The notes under the pieces were generated by a model. It worked only from the letters and a program-made list of their open reading frames with translations. It had not been told where the DNA came from and searched no databases. A stretch of DNA of 38,534 nt, taken from NCBI RefSeq assembly GCF_030652775.1, contig NZ_JAUSPS010000076.1, forward strand, positions 1-38,534. The letters are read 5' to 3'. Origin of the DNA: Acetobacterium sp. (GTDB lineage: Bacteria > Bacillota > Clostridia > Eubacteriales > Eubacteriaceae). Each line of letters opens with the position of its first letter. The first letter of the stretch is position 1. The position numbers were made by a program, and so were the translations under genes. Positions 25,965 through 34,531 of the stretch are shown piece by piece.

Positions 25965-27668
25965 TTGAGTATTATCAATTTTTCAAAAGATAAATGCCGT
26001 AATTGTTATAAGTGTATCCGGAATTGTCCGGTGAAGGCCATTAAGCTGAAGGACAAACACGCCCAGATTATTCAGTCTATGTGCATTGGTTGCGGGGTCT
26101 GTATTGCAACCTGTCCCCATAACGCCAAAGAAATCCACAGTGATGTCAAAACCATTAAGGAATGGCTGAAAACAGAACAGGTGGTTCTGAGTTTGTCAGC
26201 AGTATTCCCGACGGCTTATTATCTGGAGCATCCCCGACAATATCTGGGGATTCTTCGGGAACTGGGTTTTACCATTATTGAGGAAACCTCCATCGGGGCG
26301 GAGGTAGTGGCCAAAGCCTACGCTGATGAGTATCGCAGCGATAAAAAGTTTGTTATCTCGTCATCCTGTGCAGCCATTAAAAACCTGATCGAAATCTATT
26401 ATCCACAGTATTTGTCATCTCTGAGCCGACAGGTTTCGCCGATGATTGCCCATGGCATGATTCTCCGGGAAAAATATCCGGATGCCAAAATTGTTTACGC
26501 AGGTTCCTGCCTGGCTAAAAAAATGGAAGTCCATGATAAAGATGTCCGCGGTATCATTGACGGAGTCTTGACTTTTGATGAAATCGATGCATGGATCAAA
26601 GAGGAAAATATCTTACCCAGCAAAATGCCGATGGAAGAATTTAACGCAATCGGCACCAACACCGGACGGCTGTATCCGATTACCGGGGGGCTGGCTAAAA
26701 ACAGCGTCGAAAATCTGGACGGCAGCCGGAAAATTCTGCGCATCGACGGAGTTAAGGATTGCATGGATTTCCTGGATGAAATTCATCAGCTGGACAAGAA
26801 ATACTGGATTGAAATGAATGCCTGTGAAGAGGGCTGTGTTAATGGCCCGGGAAATATTCACAGCCCTCTGTCAAAATATGAAAAGGTGGAAATGCTGCAG
26901 ACCTATATCGACCTGAACAGTAAAAAGGAGCCCTCCGCCGATATTCCCCAGATGGATACCATACGGTCTTTCCACAAACGGCCGGTTCATCATCTGGGCG
27001 AAGTGCCTGAGGATGAACTGGAAAAAATCTTAAACCAGATGTCCAAATTCACTGAACGGGATGAGCTGAATTGCGGCACCTGCGGCTATGAAACATGTCG
27101 CGATAAAGCCAGAGCGGTGTACTGGAATATGGCAGAAATGGATATGTGCCTGCCACTGATCACCAGTAAAACCGAAGCCATTTCCAATCTGATTATCACG
27201 ACTACCCCCAACGCCATTGCGGTGCTGGATAAAAAGTTCCGGATCATTGAGTTTAATGCCGCCGCCGAACGCCTTTTTAATATGAAAAAGGAAGATGTGA
27301 TGCGCTACAATTTTGTTGATGCCCTGGATTATAACCCCTTCCGAAAACTGGATCATGACCGGGGGAATACCTATACCGGGAAAGGCCAGTATGAAAAAGA
27401 AAACCGAACCTTTATGGAGATCTTAACCTATATTCCAGAACAGGAATTATATATGGGCATTTTTATTGATATCTCCAGGCAGGAAAAGCAGGAACAGGAC
27501 ATGCAGAAAATCCAGGAAGAAACCCTGAAAATGGCGCAACGGGTTATTGATAAGCAAATGCGAGTTGCCCATGAAATCGCCGGGCTACTGGGAGAAACCA
27601 CGGCTGAAACCAAGGTGACGCTGACCAAACTCCAGAAAGTCGTGACCAGTCGGGAGGTTGAACTTTAA
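25965..27668 (+). CDS. hydS: Sensory [FeFe]-hydrogenase-like protein with FeS and PAS domains
   Basis: 567 residues. Two [4Fe-4S] ferredoxin motifs (Cys11-21, Cys40-50), then an H-cluster domain. The four H-cluster cysteines are present: Cys135 (SSSCAAI), Cys182 (AGSCLAKKMEV), Cys287 and Cys291 (EMNACEEGCVNG). The second Cys of the usual TSCCP loop, the proton-relay residue, is Ala136. A further cluster domain follows (Cys370, 373, 378, 395), then a PAS domain (about 405-510) and a short coiled coil. Fast catalysis is not expected. This architecture, followed by a phosphatase gene, is that of group C (C3-like) sensory hydrogenases. The TTG start touches the previous stop; the binding site is the preceding G run. 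Confidence 0.88.
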   Translation: MSIINFSKDKCRNCYKCIRNCPVKAIKLKDKHAQIIQSMCIGCGVCIATCPHNAKEIHSDVKTIKEWLKTEQVVLSLSAVFPTAYYLEHPRQYLGILRELGFTIIEETSIGAEVVAKAYADEYRSDKKFVISSSCAAIKNLIEIYYPQYLSSLSRQVSPMIAHGMILREKYPDAKIVYAGSCLAKKMEVHDKDVRGIIDGVLTFDEIDAWIKEENILPSKMPMEEFNAIGTNTGRLYPITGGLAKNSVENLDGSRKILRIDGVKDCMDFLDEIHQLDKKYWIEMNACEEGCVNGPGNIHSPLSKYEKVEMLQTYIDLNSKKEPSADIPQMDTIRSFHKRPVHHLGEVPEDELEKILNQMSKFTERDELNCGTCGYETCRDKARAVYWNMAEMDMCLPLITSKTEAISNLIITTTPNAIAVLDKKFRIIEFNAAAERLFNMKKEDVMRYNFVDALDYNPFRKLDHDRGNTYTGKGQYEKENRTFMEILTYIPEQELYMGIFIDISRQEKQEQDMQKIQEETLKMAQRVIDKQMRVAHEIAGLLGETTAETKVTLTKLQKVVTSREVEL

Positions 27669-28831
27669 TGCCTTTATTTATGGATATTGCCAGCGATAGT
27701 GTCAACAAGGTTCATGAAGAGCTTTGCGGCGATAATGTGGAAGTGCGAATTAATGATGAAAGCGTCATTGTGGTGCTGGCTGATGGCATGGGCAGCGGGG
27801 TTAAAGCTAATATTCTGGCCACTCTGACCTCTACCATTGCGGCCACCATGCTGGAAGAAAAAATGGGGATCATGGATGTGTTAGAAACGCTGGAAGCGAC
27901 GCTGCCAAAATGCAGCGTCCGCCATATGGCCTATTCCACCTTTACGATTGTTCAGGTTTTCAGGAACCGGATGGCCTATATTTTGGAATTTGATAACCCG
28001 CCCCTGGTGTTTATCCGGGATGGCGAGATCATTGCATTGGAGCGGAAAGAAATCGAATTCCAGGGAAAATCTGTTTATGAAACCACCAAGGAAATTGAAA
28101 AAGGTGATATTATGGCTTTTTTCAGTGACGGCGTGATTCATGCCGGCATCGGTCATCTGTTAAATTTCGGATGGCAATGGGAAGAGGCGTCGGATTACAT
28201 TTTAGCTCGATCCTACGAGAATAAAAAGGCCAAGGAGATTTCGATGGCGCTGGTGGATACCTGCTATAATCTCTATGGTGAAGAACCAGGGGATGATACC
28301 ACCGTGGCCGTGATTAAGGTTGAAGAACGAAAATACATCACCATTTTTTCTGGACCGCCGCTGGATCAGGAAAAGGATGCCGAGATTAAACGGTTGCTGG
28401 AACGGGCTCGGGGCAAGAAAATTGTTTGTGGCGGGACGGCAGCCAATATTGTCGCCCGGGAATTCGGGGAAGAAATTACGGTTGACTTTTCCACCATGTC
28501 AGACCGGGTGCCGCCGATTGCCACAATTAAAGGGATTGATTTAGTGACAGAAGGGGTACTGACCCTTCAGGAAACCTTGCGGATTTGTGACGACTATATG
28601 AATAATCGTTGTGGCCGGGAAATCTTTCACGAAAAAAACGGCGCCTCAATGCTGGCGAATATTTTAATGAACGAATGCACCACCATTGATTTGATTATGG
28701 GGAATTCCATTAATCCGGCTCATCAAAACCCGGACTTTCCCGAGGAACTCACCACCAAATGGCGGGTGACTCAGAAACTCATCGATATGCTGCGTAGCAT
28801 CAATAAAGAAGTTAATATCATCTATGTTTAA
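27668..28831 (+). CDS. SpoIIE/PP2C-type protein phosphatase linked to the sensory hydrogenase
   Basis: 387 residues. Residues about 1-220 form a SpoIIE-like PPM serine phosphatase domain; metal-binding acids are visible at Asp22 (CGDN), Asp39 (LADGMGSG), Asp154 (FFSDGV) and Asp209-210 (PGDDTT). Residues 222-387 are an extra domain that I do not recognise, with GGTAANIVARE and NSINPAHQNPDFPEE as its most conserved-looking words. Its start overlaps the hydrogenase stop by one base, so the two are coupled. The likely job is to dephosphorylate a Ser/Thr-phosphorylated target in response to the hydrogenase sensor. Confidence 0.85.
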   Translation: MPLFMDIASDSVNKVHEELCGDNVEVRINDESVIVVLADGMGSGVKANILATLTSTIAATMLEEKMGIMDVLETLEATLPKCSVRHMAYSTFTIVQVFRNRMAYILEFDNPPLVFIRDGEIIALERKEIEFQGKSVYETTKEIEKGDIMAFFSDGVIHAGIGHLLNFGWQWEEASDYILARSYENKKAKEISMALVDTCYNLYGEEPGDDTTVAVIKVEERKYITIFSGPPLDQEKDAEIKRLLERARGKKIVCGGTAANIVAREFGEEITVDFSTMSDRVPPIATIKGIDLVTEGVLTLQETLRICDDYMNNRCGREIFHEKNGASMLANILMNECTTIDLIMGNSINPAHQNPDFPEELTTKWRVTQKLIDMLRSINKEVNIIYV

Positions 28832-28865
28832 TAGACAGTAGTTCAAAGATAATAATCGAGCAAAA

Positions 28866-28902
28866 AGAGAAGCGGAACACCCCGGTGAGGGTGCTCCGCT
28901 TC
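28866..28902. terminator. Convergent terminator between the phosphatase and permease genes
   Basis: AGAAGCGGAACACC pairs with GGGTGCTCCGCTTCT. On the minus strand it is followed by CTTTTTG, so it serves best for the permease transcript; on the plus strand the tail is A-rich. Confidence 0.75.
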
Positions 28903-28986
28903 TAAATAATATGCTTTGAGGAGAAAAGCTATATAACTTATTTACCCAAAATATTTTAATTAACACAAAAATAAAAAAAATATTTT

Positions 28987-30324
28987 TTATTTCGTTTGTT
29001 TTTTCAAGACGCCATAATGGTAATAAGCGTACCCGGCTCCAAAAACAACGGCGCAGATAGCAAAATAAAGTCCAAATAAGGGATTCTGGATACCGCCGGA
29101 GAAAATAATCAGCGAACCGAGAGAAGCCAGAATGGGACAGATCAGTCCTCTGAAGACGCTTTTGATTTCCTTTTTTTTCCATAAGACAAAAACCTTGTAA
29201 TACAGACCCAGATACAGCAGATAACTGGTTACAATGGCGATTTCGGAAATGTCGGAATTAGGGAACAGGGTGTATTTCTGGGAAAAATAATGGACAGTTA
29301 ACCAGAAACCGACAATCAAGAGCGCCAAAAACGCTGAATTAACCGGAAAATCAAACCGTGAGGAGATCGTCGTCATAGCCCTGGATTTGGGGATCATCTG
29401 GTCCAGTCCTAAAGCATAGGGCATCCGGATCATCGCCATCACCAGGCCATTGAGGGTTCCCAGCACCGAGATAAAAACAAACAGCATCAGTATTTTTGCG
29501 CCGCTGGAACCAAAAATCATGTTGGCCGCAAAATCAAGATGGGCATCACCGGTGTTCATAATTTCGGTAGGTCCCACCAGATTGGAAATCCCCACAAAAT
29601 AAATGATATACAGAACCAGAATAATCAGCGGGCTGATAACCAGCGCCAGCGGCAGATTCCGTTTGCTGTTTTTAATCTCATAGGCTACTGAGGTGGAAAT
29701 AATCCAGCCATCAAATGAAAAAGCAATTGGTGCAATGGCCGCAATCCAGCCGGTCGAGCCAATTTCTGAAACCGCCGCACTGGTGAAATATTCACCAGTG
29801 CCACCAAATAGCAAACCGGCAAAACCGATGATCACCAGCGGAATCAGTTTGATGACCATGGCGGCACTCTGGAAATGCCCGCCGATTTTGGCGGAAAAAA
29901 TATTGGTGGCATAAAGCACCAGAAAACAGCCGATTCCTGCTAATATCTGAATTTCCAGAGTTTGTTCGATATTAAAGAGGATACAGAAGTAGATGCCGGA
30001 AACCCAGGCCAGGATGGCGGTAATGGTCGGTAAATAAATAAAGGTTTGAAACCAGCCATAGGCCGAACCCATGCTGGGGCTGATAAATTCTTTGGCATAA
30101 GAAAGAACGCCACCGGGCCGATCGGTTCGGGCGGCCAGTTCGGCAATGGTTAAACAGCCAAAGACAATACTGATGGCCGCAACGACAAAGACCAGAATAC
30201 CTAAAACAACACTTCCGCCGGTGGCGATGAGAATATTATCGCTTTTGAAAAAAATACCAGAACCGATAACCACGCCAACAATTAGAGCGATGGCGGTAAA
30301 TAAATTGTATCGTGACTTTTGCAT
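28987..30324 (-). CDS. APC-family amino acid permease
   Basis: 445 residues with about twelve membrane helices. The N-terminal VGVVIGSGIFF is the APC substrate-binding helix motif; the length and the motif ELAARTDRPGG fit the L-type/serine-threonine exchanger branch. Substrate not determinable. ATG 30324 is chosen for GGAGG five bases upstream; an in-frame TTG at 30354 has no binding site. It lies downstream of upp, 87 nt apart, and may be cotranscribed. Confidence 0.86.
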   Translation of the reverse strand: MQKSRYNLFTAIALIVGVVIGSGIFFKSDNILIATGGSVVLGILVFVVAAISIVFGCLTIAELAARTDRPGGVLSYAKEFISPSMGSAYGWFQTFIYLPTITAILAWVSGIYFCILFNIEQTLEIQILAGIGCFLVLYATNIFSAKIGGHFQSAAMVIKLIPLVIIGFAGLLFGGTGEYFTSAAVSEIGSTGWIAAIAPIAFSFDGWIISTSVAYEIKNSKRNLPLALVISPLIILVLYIIYFVGISNLVGPTEIMNTGDAHLDFAANMIFGSSGAKILMLFVFISVLGTLNGLVMAMIRMPYALGLDQMIPKSRAMTTISSRFDFPVNSAFLALLIVGFWLTVHYFSQKYTLFPNSDISEIAIVTSYLLYLGLYYKVFVLWKKKEIKSVFRGLICPILASLGSLIIFSGGIQNPLFGLYFAICAVVFGAGYAYYHYGVLKKQTK

Positions 30325-30411
30325 GGCAACCTCCAGGGTTAGGATTTCCGGCAATTAAGGAAAAGCCTTGGTGTGATTTCTTTTTTATTGCCGAAAAAAT
30401 GATTTTGGGAT

Positions 30412-31041
30412 TTATTTTGTACCAAAAAGCCGGTCGCCGGCATCGCCTAAACCAGGCACAATGTAAGCATGGTCATTTAAGTGATCGTCAATGGCAGCAC
30501 AAAAAATAGGGATTTCGGGATAAGCGGTGGTGACGGCTTTAATACCTTCGGGGCAGGCCAGAATATGAACCACCTTGATATTGGGGCAATTGGCTTCTTT
30601 TAAAAGGCGAATGGTGTGAATCACGGAGACCCCGGTGGCCAGCATCGGGTCGACAATAATTGCTTCTCTTTCAGCAATGTCAGAAGGTAGTTTTTTGTAA
30701 TATTCTACCGCCTGAAGGGTTTCGGGGTCTCGGTATAAGCCGATATGACCGATTTTGGCCTTGGGGATAATATTGGTAAAGCCTTCCACCATTCCCAAAC
30801 CTGCCCGTAGAATAGGGACAATGACCACATCTTTTTCGGCCAGAACTTTTTGGGTGGTTTTGCAGATGGGGGTCTCGATTTCAATTTCTTTAAGCGGAAA
30901 ATGTTTGGTAACCTCCCAGGCCATTAGGCTGGACAGTTCCTTCACCAGTTCTCTAAACTCCCGGGAAGGGGTTTCCATCTTGCGAAGGTGGGTTAATTTG
31001 TGCATGACAAGTGGGTGATCCACTATGGTTACATTTTGCAT
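30412..31041 (-). CDS. upp: Uracil phosphoribosyltransferase
   Basis: Converts uracil and PRPP to UMP (pyrimidine salvage). 209 residues. VPILRAGLGMVEG and the PRPP loop VDPMLATGVSV are intact, as is the C-terminal PGLGDAGDRLFGTK uracil-binding signature. Start follows AAAGGAGA. Confidence 0.96.
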   Translation of the reverse strand: MQNVTIVDHPLVMHKLTHLRKMETPSREFRELVKELSSLMAWEVTKHFPLKEIEIETPICKTTQKVLAEKDVVIVPILRAGLGMVEGFTNIIPKAKIGHIGLYRDPETLQAVEYYKKLPSDIAEREAIIVDPMLATGVSVIHTIRLLKEANCPNIKVVHILACPEGIKAVTTAYPEIPIFCAAIDDHLNDHAYIVPGLGDAGDRLFGTK

Positions 31042-31122
31042 GGGTAATCTCCTTTTATTGTTTATTAGATTAATAATACGATAATTGACTGAATAATTCT
31101 ACAATTATTTAAGAATTATTTG

Positions 31123-31150
31123 TTGACACTTGGGAAATTAGGGTTAAAAT
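31123..31150 (+). promoter_or_regulatory. Promoter of the glutaredoxin gene
   Basis: TTGACA (31123-31128), 16 bp, TAAAAT (31145-31150), about 60 nt before the TTG start at 31211. Confidence 0.7.
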
Positions 31151-31210
31151 GAAATAATACGATTAAATTTAAGCATTAAATAAATTTTAAAAAGGAAGGT
31201 GACCTGAAAA

Positions 31211-31459
31211 TTGAAAGAAATTAAATTATATACTTGGGCCCACTGTCCATATTGCCGAGCCGCCAAACAACTTCTGGATGACAAGGGGTTGAAGTATACG
31301 GAAATTGATATTTACAATGATGCGGAGACCCGCCGTCAATTGCAGGAACAGACAAGTCATTATACTGTGCCTTTTGTCTTTGTTGGAGAGACATTTGTAG
31401 GCGGTTTTTCGGAACTTAAAGAAATCGAGTTTAGCGGTAAACTTGATGAGTTATTATAA
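31211..31459 (+). CDS. Glutaredoxin (CPYC)
   Basis: 82 residues with active site CPYC (12-15), the cis-Pro segment TVPFVFVG and the GGFSEL glutathione-site region. It reduces disulfides or mixed thiols. TTG start with GGAAGGTGA upstream; no in-frame ATG. Probably shares a message with the next gene (12-nt gap). Confidence 0.92.
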   Translation: MKEIKLYTWAHCPYCRAAKQLLDDKGLKYTEIDIYNDAETRRQLQEQTSHYTVPFVFVGETFVGGFSELKEIEFSGKLDELL

Positions 31460-31471
31460 GGTGAGGTTAAG

Positions 31472-31693
31472 ATGGCAGCAATAACATTTAAGGTTGTAGA
31501 AGAAATCGGTGTTCTCAGCGAATTACCCAGCGGATGGCAGAAAGAACTGAATCTGGTGAGCTGGAACGAACGGGATCCCAAATATGATATTCGGGATTGG
31601 AATGTTGACCACGAAAAAATGCGGAAGGGAATCACACTGACCGCCGATGAGCTGGTCCAATTGCGTGATATCTTAAACGGGATGGAACTTTAG
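31472..31693 (+). CDS. YdbC / PC4-like single-strand nucleic acid-binding protein
   Basis: 73 residues resembling the YdbC family, bacterial relatives of the PC4 coactivator fold: ITFKVVEEIGVLSE, then GWQKELNLVSWNERDPKYDIRDW, then GITLTADEL. Family members bind single-stranded DNA; the cellular role is unclear. GTGAGG precedes the start, and a strong terminator follows. Confidence 0.86.
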   Translation: MAAITFKVVEEIGVLSELPSGWQKELNLVSWNERDPKYDIRDWNVDHEKMRKGITLTADELVQLRDILNGMEL

Positions 31694-31706
31694 CAAAAGA
31701 TGTAGT

Positions 31707-31748
31707 AAAAAACAGCGTATCTCACCAGATAGTGAGATACGCTGTTTT
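31707..31748 (+). terminator. Terminator after the YdbC-like gene
   Basis: AAAAACAGCGTATCTCAC pairs with GTGAGATACGCTGTTTT over a 7-nt loop; both flanks are A or T rich, so it can act on either strand. Confidence 0.88.
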
Positions 31749-31755
31749 GCGTGAA

Positions 31756-31797
31756 GGCAGTCGCCAATCACAAGCTTGCTTGTAGTTGGCGACTGCC
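31756..31797. repeat. 34-bp palindromic repeat, copy 2, with longer stem
   Basis: GGCAGTCGCCAA...TTGGCGACTGCC (12 bp) encloses a second helix ACAAG/CTTGT. The 34 bases 31763-31796 are identical to 4726-4759. It lies between the YdbC-like terminator and the mogA stop. Confidence 0.88.
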
Positions 31798-31831
31798 TAT
31801 GAATCAAAGATGGAGCGGAGCGGAATCGTGG

Positions 31832-32335
31832 TTATTTAATCGGTTCGGCACAATTGGCGGAACCGGTGCTTAAGAGCATTTCAAGGCCGTGGTCCAGGGC
31901 GGGGAGAATGGCTTCGAGGTTTTCTTTGACAGCCTTGGGGCTGCCGGGGAGGTTGATAATCAGGGTTTGCTTGCGGATGCCGGCGGCGCTGCGGCTGAGC
32001 ATCGCTTTAGGGGTGATCTGCAGGCTATGGTAACGCATTGCTTCAGGGATCCCGGGGGTCATCCGGTCACAGACGGCAATGGTGGCTTCCGGGGTCCAGT
32101 CCCGCTGCGAAAAACCAGTGCCGCCGGTGGTCAGAATCAGATCCAGCTGATCATCATCAGCCCAGGTAATCAGGGACGCTTTGATGGTTTCTAGATCATC
32201 CGGCAGGATGATGGTTTTGACGACCTCATAGAGTTTGGTTTCTGCCAGCATCGTCTTTATCATTGGGCCGCTTTTGTCTTCCCGTTGACCCTTTGAGCCC
32301 AGATCGCTTAAGGTCATTATTCCAGTTCGATACAT
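31832..32335 (-). CDS. mog: MogA/MoaB-family molybdopterin adenylyltransferase
   Basis: Activates molybdopterin by adenylylation before metal insertion. 167 residues with LTTGGTGFSQRDWTPEAT, the conserved MogA/MoaB segment, and INLPGSPKAVKENLEAILPALDHG near the end. AGGAGG precedes the ATG. It follows the ThiF-like gene by 9 nt on the same strand and points away from the moeA group. Confidence 0.9.
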   Translation of the reverse strand: MYRTGIMTLSDLGSKGQREDKSGPMIKTMLAETKLYEVVKTIILPDDLETIKASLITWADDDQLDLILTTGGTGFSQRDWTPEATIAVCDRMTPGIPEAMRYHSLQITPKAMLSRSAAGIRKQTLIINLPGSPKAVKENLEAILPALDHGLEMLLSTGSANCAEPIK

Positions 32336-32344
32336 AAGATCCTC

Positions 32345-33019
32345 CTAAATATTAAATGTAAAAAAGTCGTTGGCCAATAAATCGATATATAAAAGTTTGT
32401 TCCGCAATATTTCTTCTTTCCCGGTGAGGACTTTTAAGGCTTCGGAAACTTCCAGCGAAGCAGCCAGCGCTGGGGTGAAAGAGGGGTTGCCCAGAGCCTT
32501 GGAGTCGTACTCTTTTTCGCCGGCATAGAGGCGAGACAGGGTATCGTCTTCCGGGAAAACGGTGGTGATCTGGGCGAACCAGCCACCAATTGCGCCGTGG
32601 ATTAAAGGGATGTCCTTTTCTTTGCATAAGGTTTGCACGGTGAGCCGGGCGGGCACATTATCCAAGGCATCCACCACCAGATCGGCTGCGCCAATCAGGG
32701 CGGAGCCATTTTCTTCGTCCAGAAAATCGTGATAATAAGTGGTTGTTACATCTTTATTAATCAACTTAACCCGGGCCGCTGCCGCTTTAGCCTTGGGAGT
32801 ACCCAGATTTTTTTCGGTGGAAAAAATCTGTCGATTTTGGTTGGAATCTTCAAAAACATCACCATCAATCAAAATCAGGGAACCAATCCCGACTCGAGCT
32901 AGCATTTCGATAATATAGCCGCCCAAACCGCCGCAGCCTACCACACAAACCGTTGCATGTTGGATGAGTTCAAATTCTTTGGCAGAAAAAGCTGGAAAAT
33001 TTCGTTCATAACGTGACAT
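32345..33019 (-). CDS. ThiF/MoeB/HesA-family E1-like adenylyltransferase, short form
   Basis: 224 residues. The nucleotide-binding VVGCGGLGGYI, DGDVFEDSNQNRQ (with the catalytic Arg) and VVDALDN are the family marks. By context it should adenylate the small MPT synthase subunit (MoaD) or another ubiquitin-like sulfur carrier. The usual CxxC zinc pairs of MoeB are absent, and the expected segment reads GNPSFTPALAA. The start has GAGGAGG. MoaD/MoaE are not in the window. Confidence 0.84.
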   Translation of the reverse strand: MSRYERNFPAFSAKEFELIQHATVCVVGCGGLGGYIIEMLARVGIGSLILIDGDVFEDSNQNRQIFSTEKNLGTPKAKAAAARVKLINKDVTTTYYHDFLDEENGSALIGAADLVVDALDNVPARLTVQTLCKEKDIPLIHGAIGGWFAQITTVFPEDDTLSRLYAGEKEYDSKALGNPSFTPALAASLEVSEALKVLTGKEEILRNKLLYIDLLANDFFTFNI

Positions 33020-33101
33020 TGTGCCACCTCCTCGTATCCCAATATAACAATTAACACCAGTATAACAATTTTTAACGAATAATTAAAGTCTTGAATTGAT
33101 A

Positions 33102-33130
33102 TTGTTTTTTCTGACAAAAATCGTTAGAAT
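33102..33130 (+). promoter_or_regulatory. Likely promoter of the moeA cluster
   Basis: TTGTTT (33102-33107), 17 bp, TAGAAT (33125-33130), in the spacer between divergent thiF and moeA. The leader is about 130 nt, AT-rich, and holds GGTAAGGAGA (about 33163-33172) with no start codon near it. I cannot assign a function to that. Confidence 0.5.
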
Positions 33131-33268
33131 AGAAGGTAGACAAAAAATGATGAAATTTGATCGGTAAGGAGAAACCACTAATCCATAGCGTCTAGACAGA
33201 TTATAGTAAATAAAAAATCAAATGAAAACTTAGTATTTACAATGGTTTTCAATATACAAGGAGAAAAA

Positions 33269-34492
33269 ATGGAGTTGCTGAAGGTAAAAACCATTGATGA
33301 GATGAAAAAAATTATCAATGAGACATTTAAAGACCTAAGTTTAGAGAATGAAACCATTGATATCAGCAATGGTTTGGGTCGGGTATTATCAGCAGATATT
33401 ATATCTACCATGGATGTTCCTCATTTTGATCGATCAGTGGTGGATGGTTATGCGGTGAAGCTTACCGACGTTCAAGGTGCATCTAATGCGATACCGGGAT
33501 TTTTGAGAATAACCGGAGAAGTCCAGATGGGCAAGCAAACAACACTTAGCCTCAGTCAGGGTGAAACCGTCTACGTTCCAACTGGGGGGATGGTACCTTC
33601 AGGTACTGAAGCGATGATTATGATCGAATATACTGAAAAACTGGGCGAAAAAGACCTGGCAATTTATATCAATGCCGGAGCCAATGAGAATATGATGTTG
33701 ATTGGTGATGATATCAGAAACGGGGAACAGGTTTTTTCCAGCGGGCATTTGTTAAGACCCCAAGATATTGGCGTTTTATCAGCTTTGGGTTACCTTCAAA
33801 TTGAAGTTTTTAAACGCCCCCGACTCAGCATCATTTCCACCGGGGACGAAATTATCCGCCCCGGTGAGAGACCTAAACCAGGGGAAGTGATTGACATCAA
33901 TACGCCAGCATTGGCTGCGGTGGCAAAGCGACTGGGTGCTGATGTAGTTGCGACATCCTATGCTAGAGATAATCTTCAGGAGATTCAGGAAGCCATTGAA
34001 AACGGTTTGAAAAATGGTGATATGGTCATTCTCTCTGGGGGGAGTTCCATGGGAGAAAAGGATTACACGGTAAAGGTCATTGCTGAACTCGGCGAAGTTC
34101 TCCTTCATGGTCTGGCTATTAAACCTGGAAAACCGACGATTTTAGGAACTGTTCATAAAAAACCGGTAATCGGTTTACCCGGCCAACCGGCAGCAGCTAT
34201 TATGGTGATGATGATCGTCCTTCAAGAATTTATGAACCTGTATTATGGTCGGGATTCTTTTAAATATCAGACCGTGCAGGGTGTTATAATGGAAAATATC
34301 CATGCTGCGCCAGGACGACGCACTTTTAAGACCGTGTCTGTCAAAGAAACAGAAAACGGAATAGAAGTCCGACCAACCCAAGGCAAATCCGGGATGATTA
34401 CGCTCTTATCCTATTCGGACGGATACATTGAAATTACCGAAAACGAAGAAGGAAAAAACATCGGGGATCGGGTTGAAGTCACCATGTTTTAG
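33269..34492 (+). CDS. moeA: Molybdopterin molybdotransferase
   Basis: Inserts molybdate or tungstate into adenylated molybdopterin. 407 residues: [39 protein letters not shown] and GLPGQPAAA are the family motifs. ATG 33269 is supported by AAGGAGA six bases upstream; an in-frame ATG at 33242 has none. Next gene starts 39 nt later with a second MoeA. Confidence 0.94.
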   Translation: MELLKVKTIDEMKKIINETFKDLSLENETIDISNGLGRVLSADIISTMDVPHFDRSVVDGYAVKLTDVQGASNAIPGFLRITGEVQMGKQTTLSLSQGETVYVPTGGMVPSGTEAMIMIEYTEKLGEKDLAIYINAGANENMMLIGDDIRNGEQVFSSGHLLRPQDIGVLSALGYLQIEVFKRPRLSIISTGDEIIRPGERPKPGEVIDINTPALAAVAKRLGADVVATSYARDNLQEIQEAIENGLKNGDMVILSGGSSMGEKDYTVKVIAELGEVLLHGLAIKPGKPTILGTVHKKPVIGLPGQPAAAIMVMMIVLQEFMNLYYGRDSFKYQTVQGVIMENIHAAPGRRTFKTVSVKETENGIEVRPTQGKSGMITLLSYSDGYIEITENEEGKNIGDRVEVTMF

Positions 34493-34531
34493 ATAGTATT
34501 GACCATTACCGTATCACAAATGGAGGGAAGA

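Noticed and set aside
28664-29182. 172-codon minus-strand frame
   Set aside because: Overlaps the end of the phosphatase and the end of the permease in another frame, crosses the terminator and reads as low-quality Arg/Leu/Phe-rich sequence.
30325-30354. TTG start for the APC permease
   Set aside because: GGAGG lies between this TTG and ATG 30324, so the ATG is the start.
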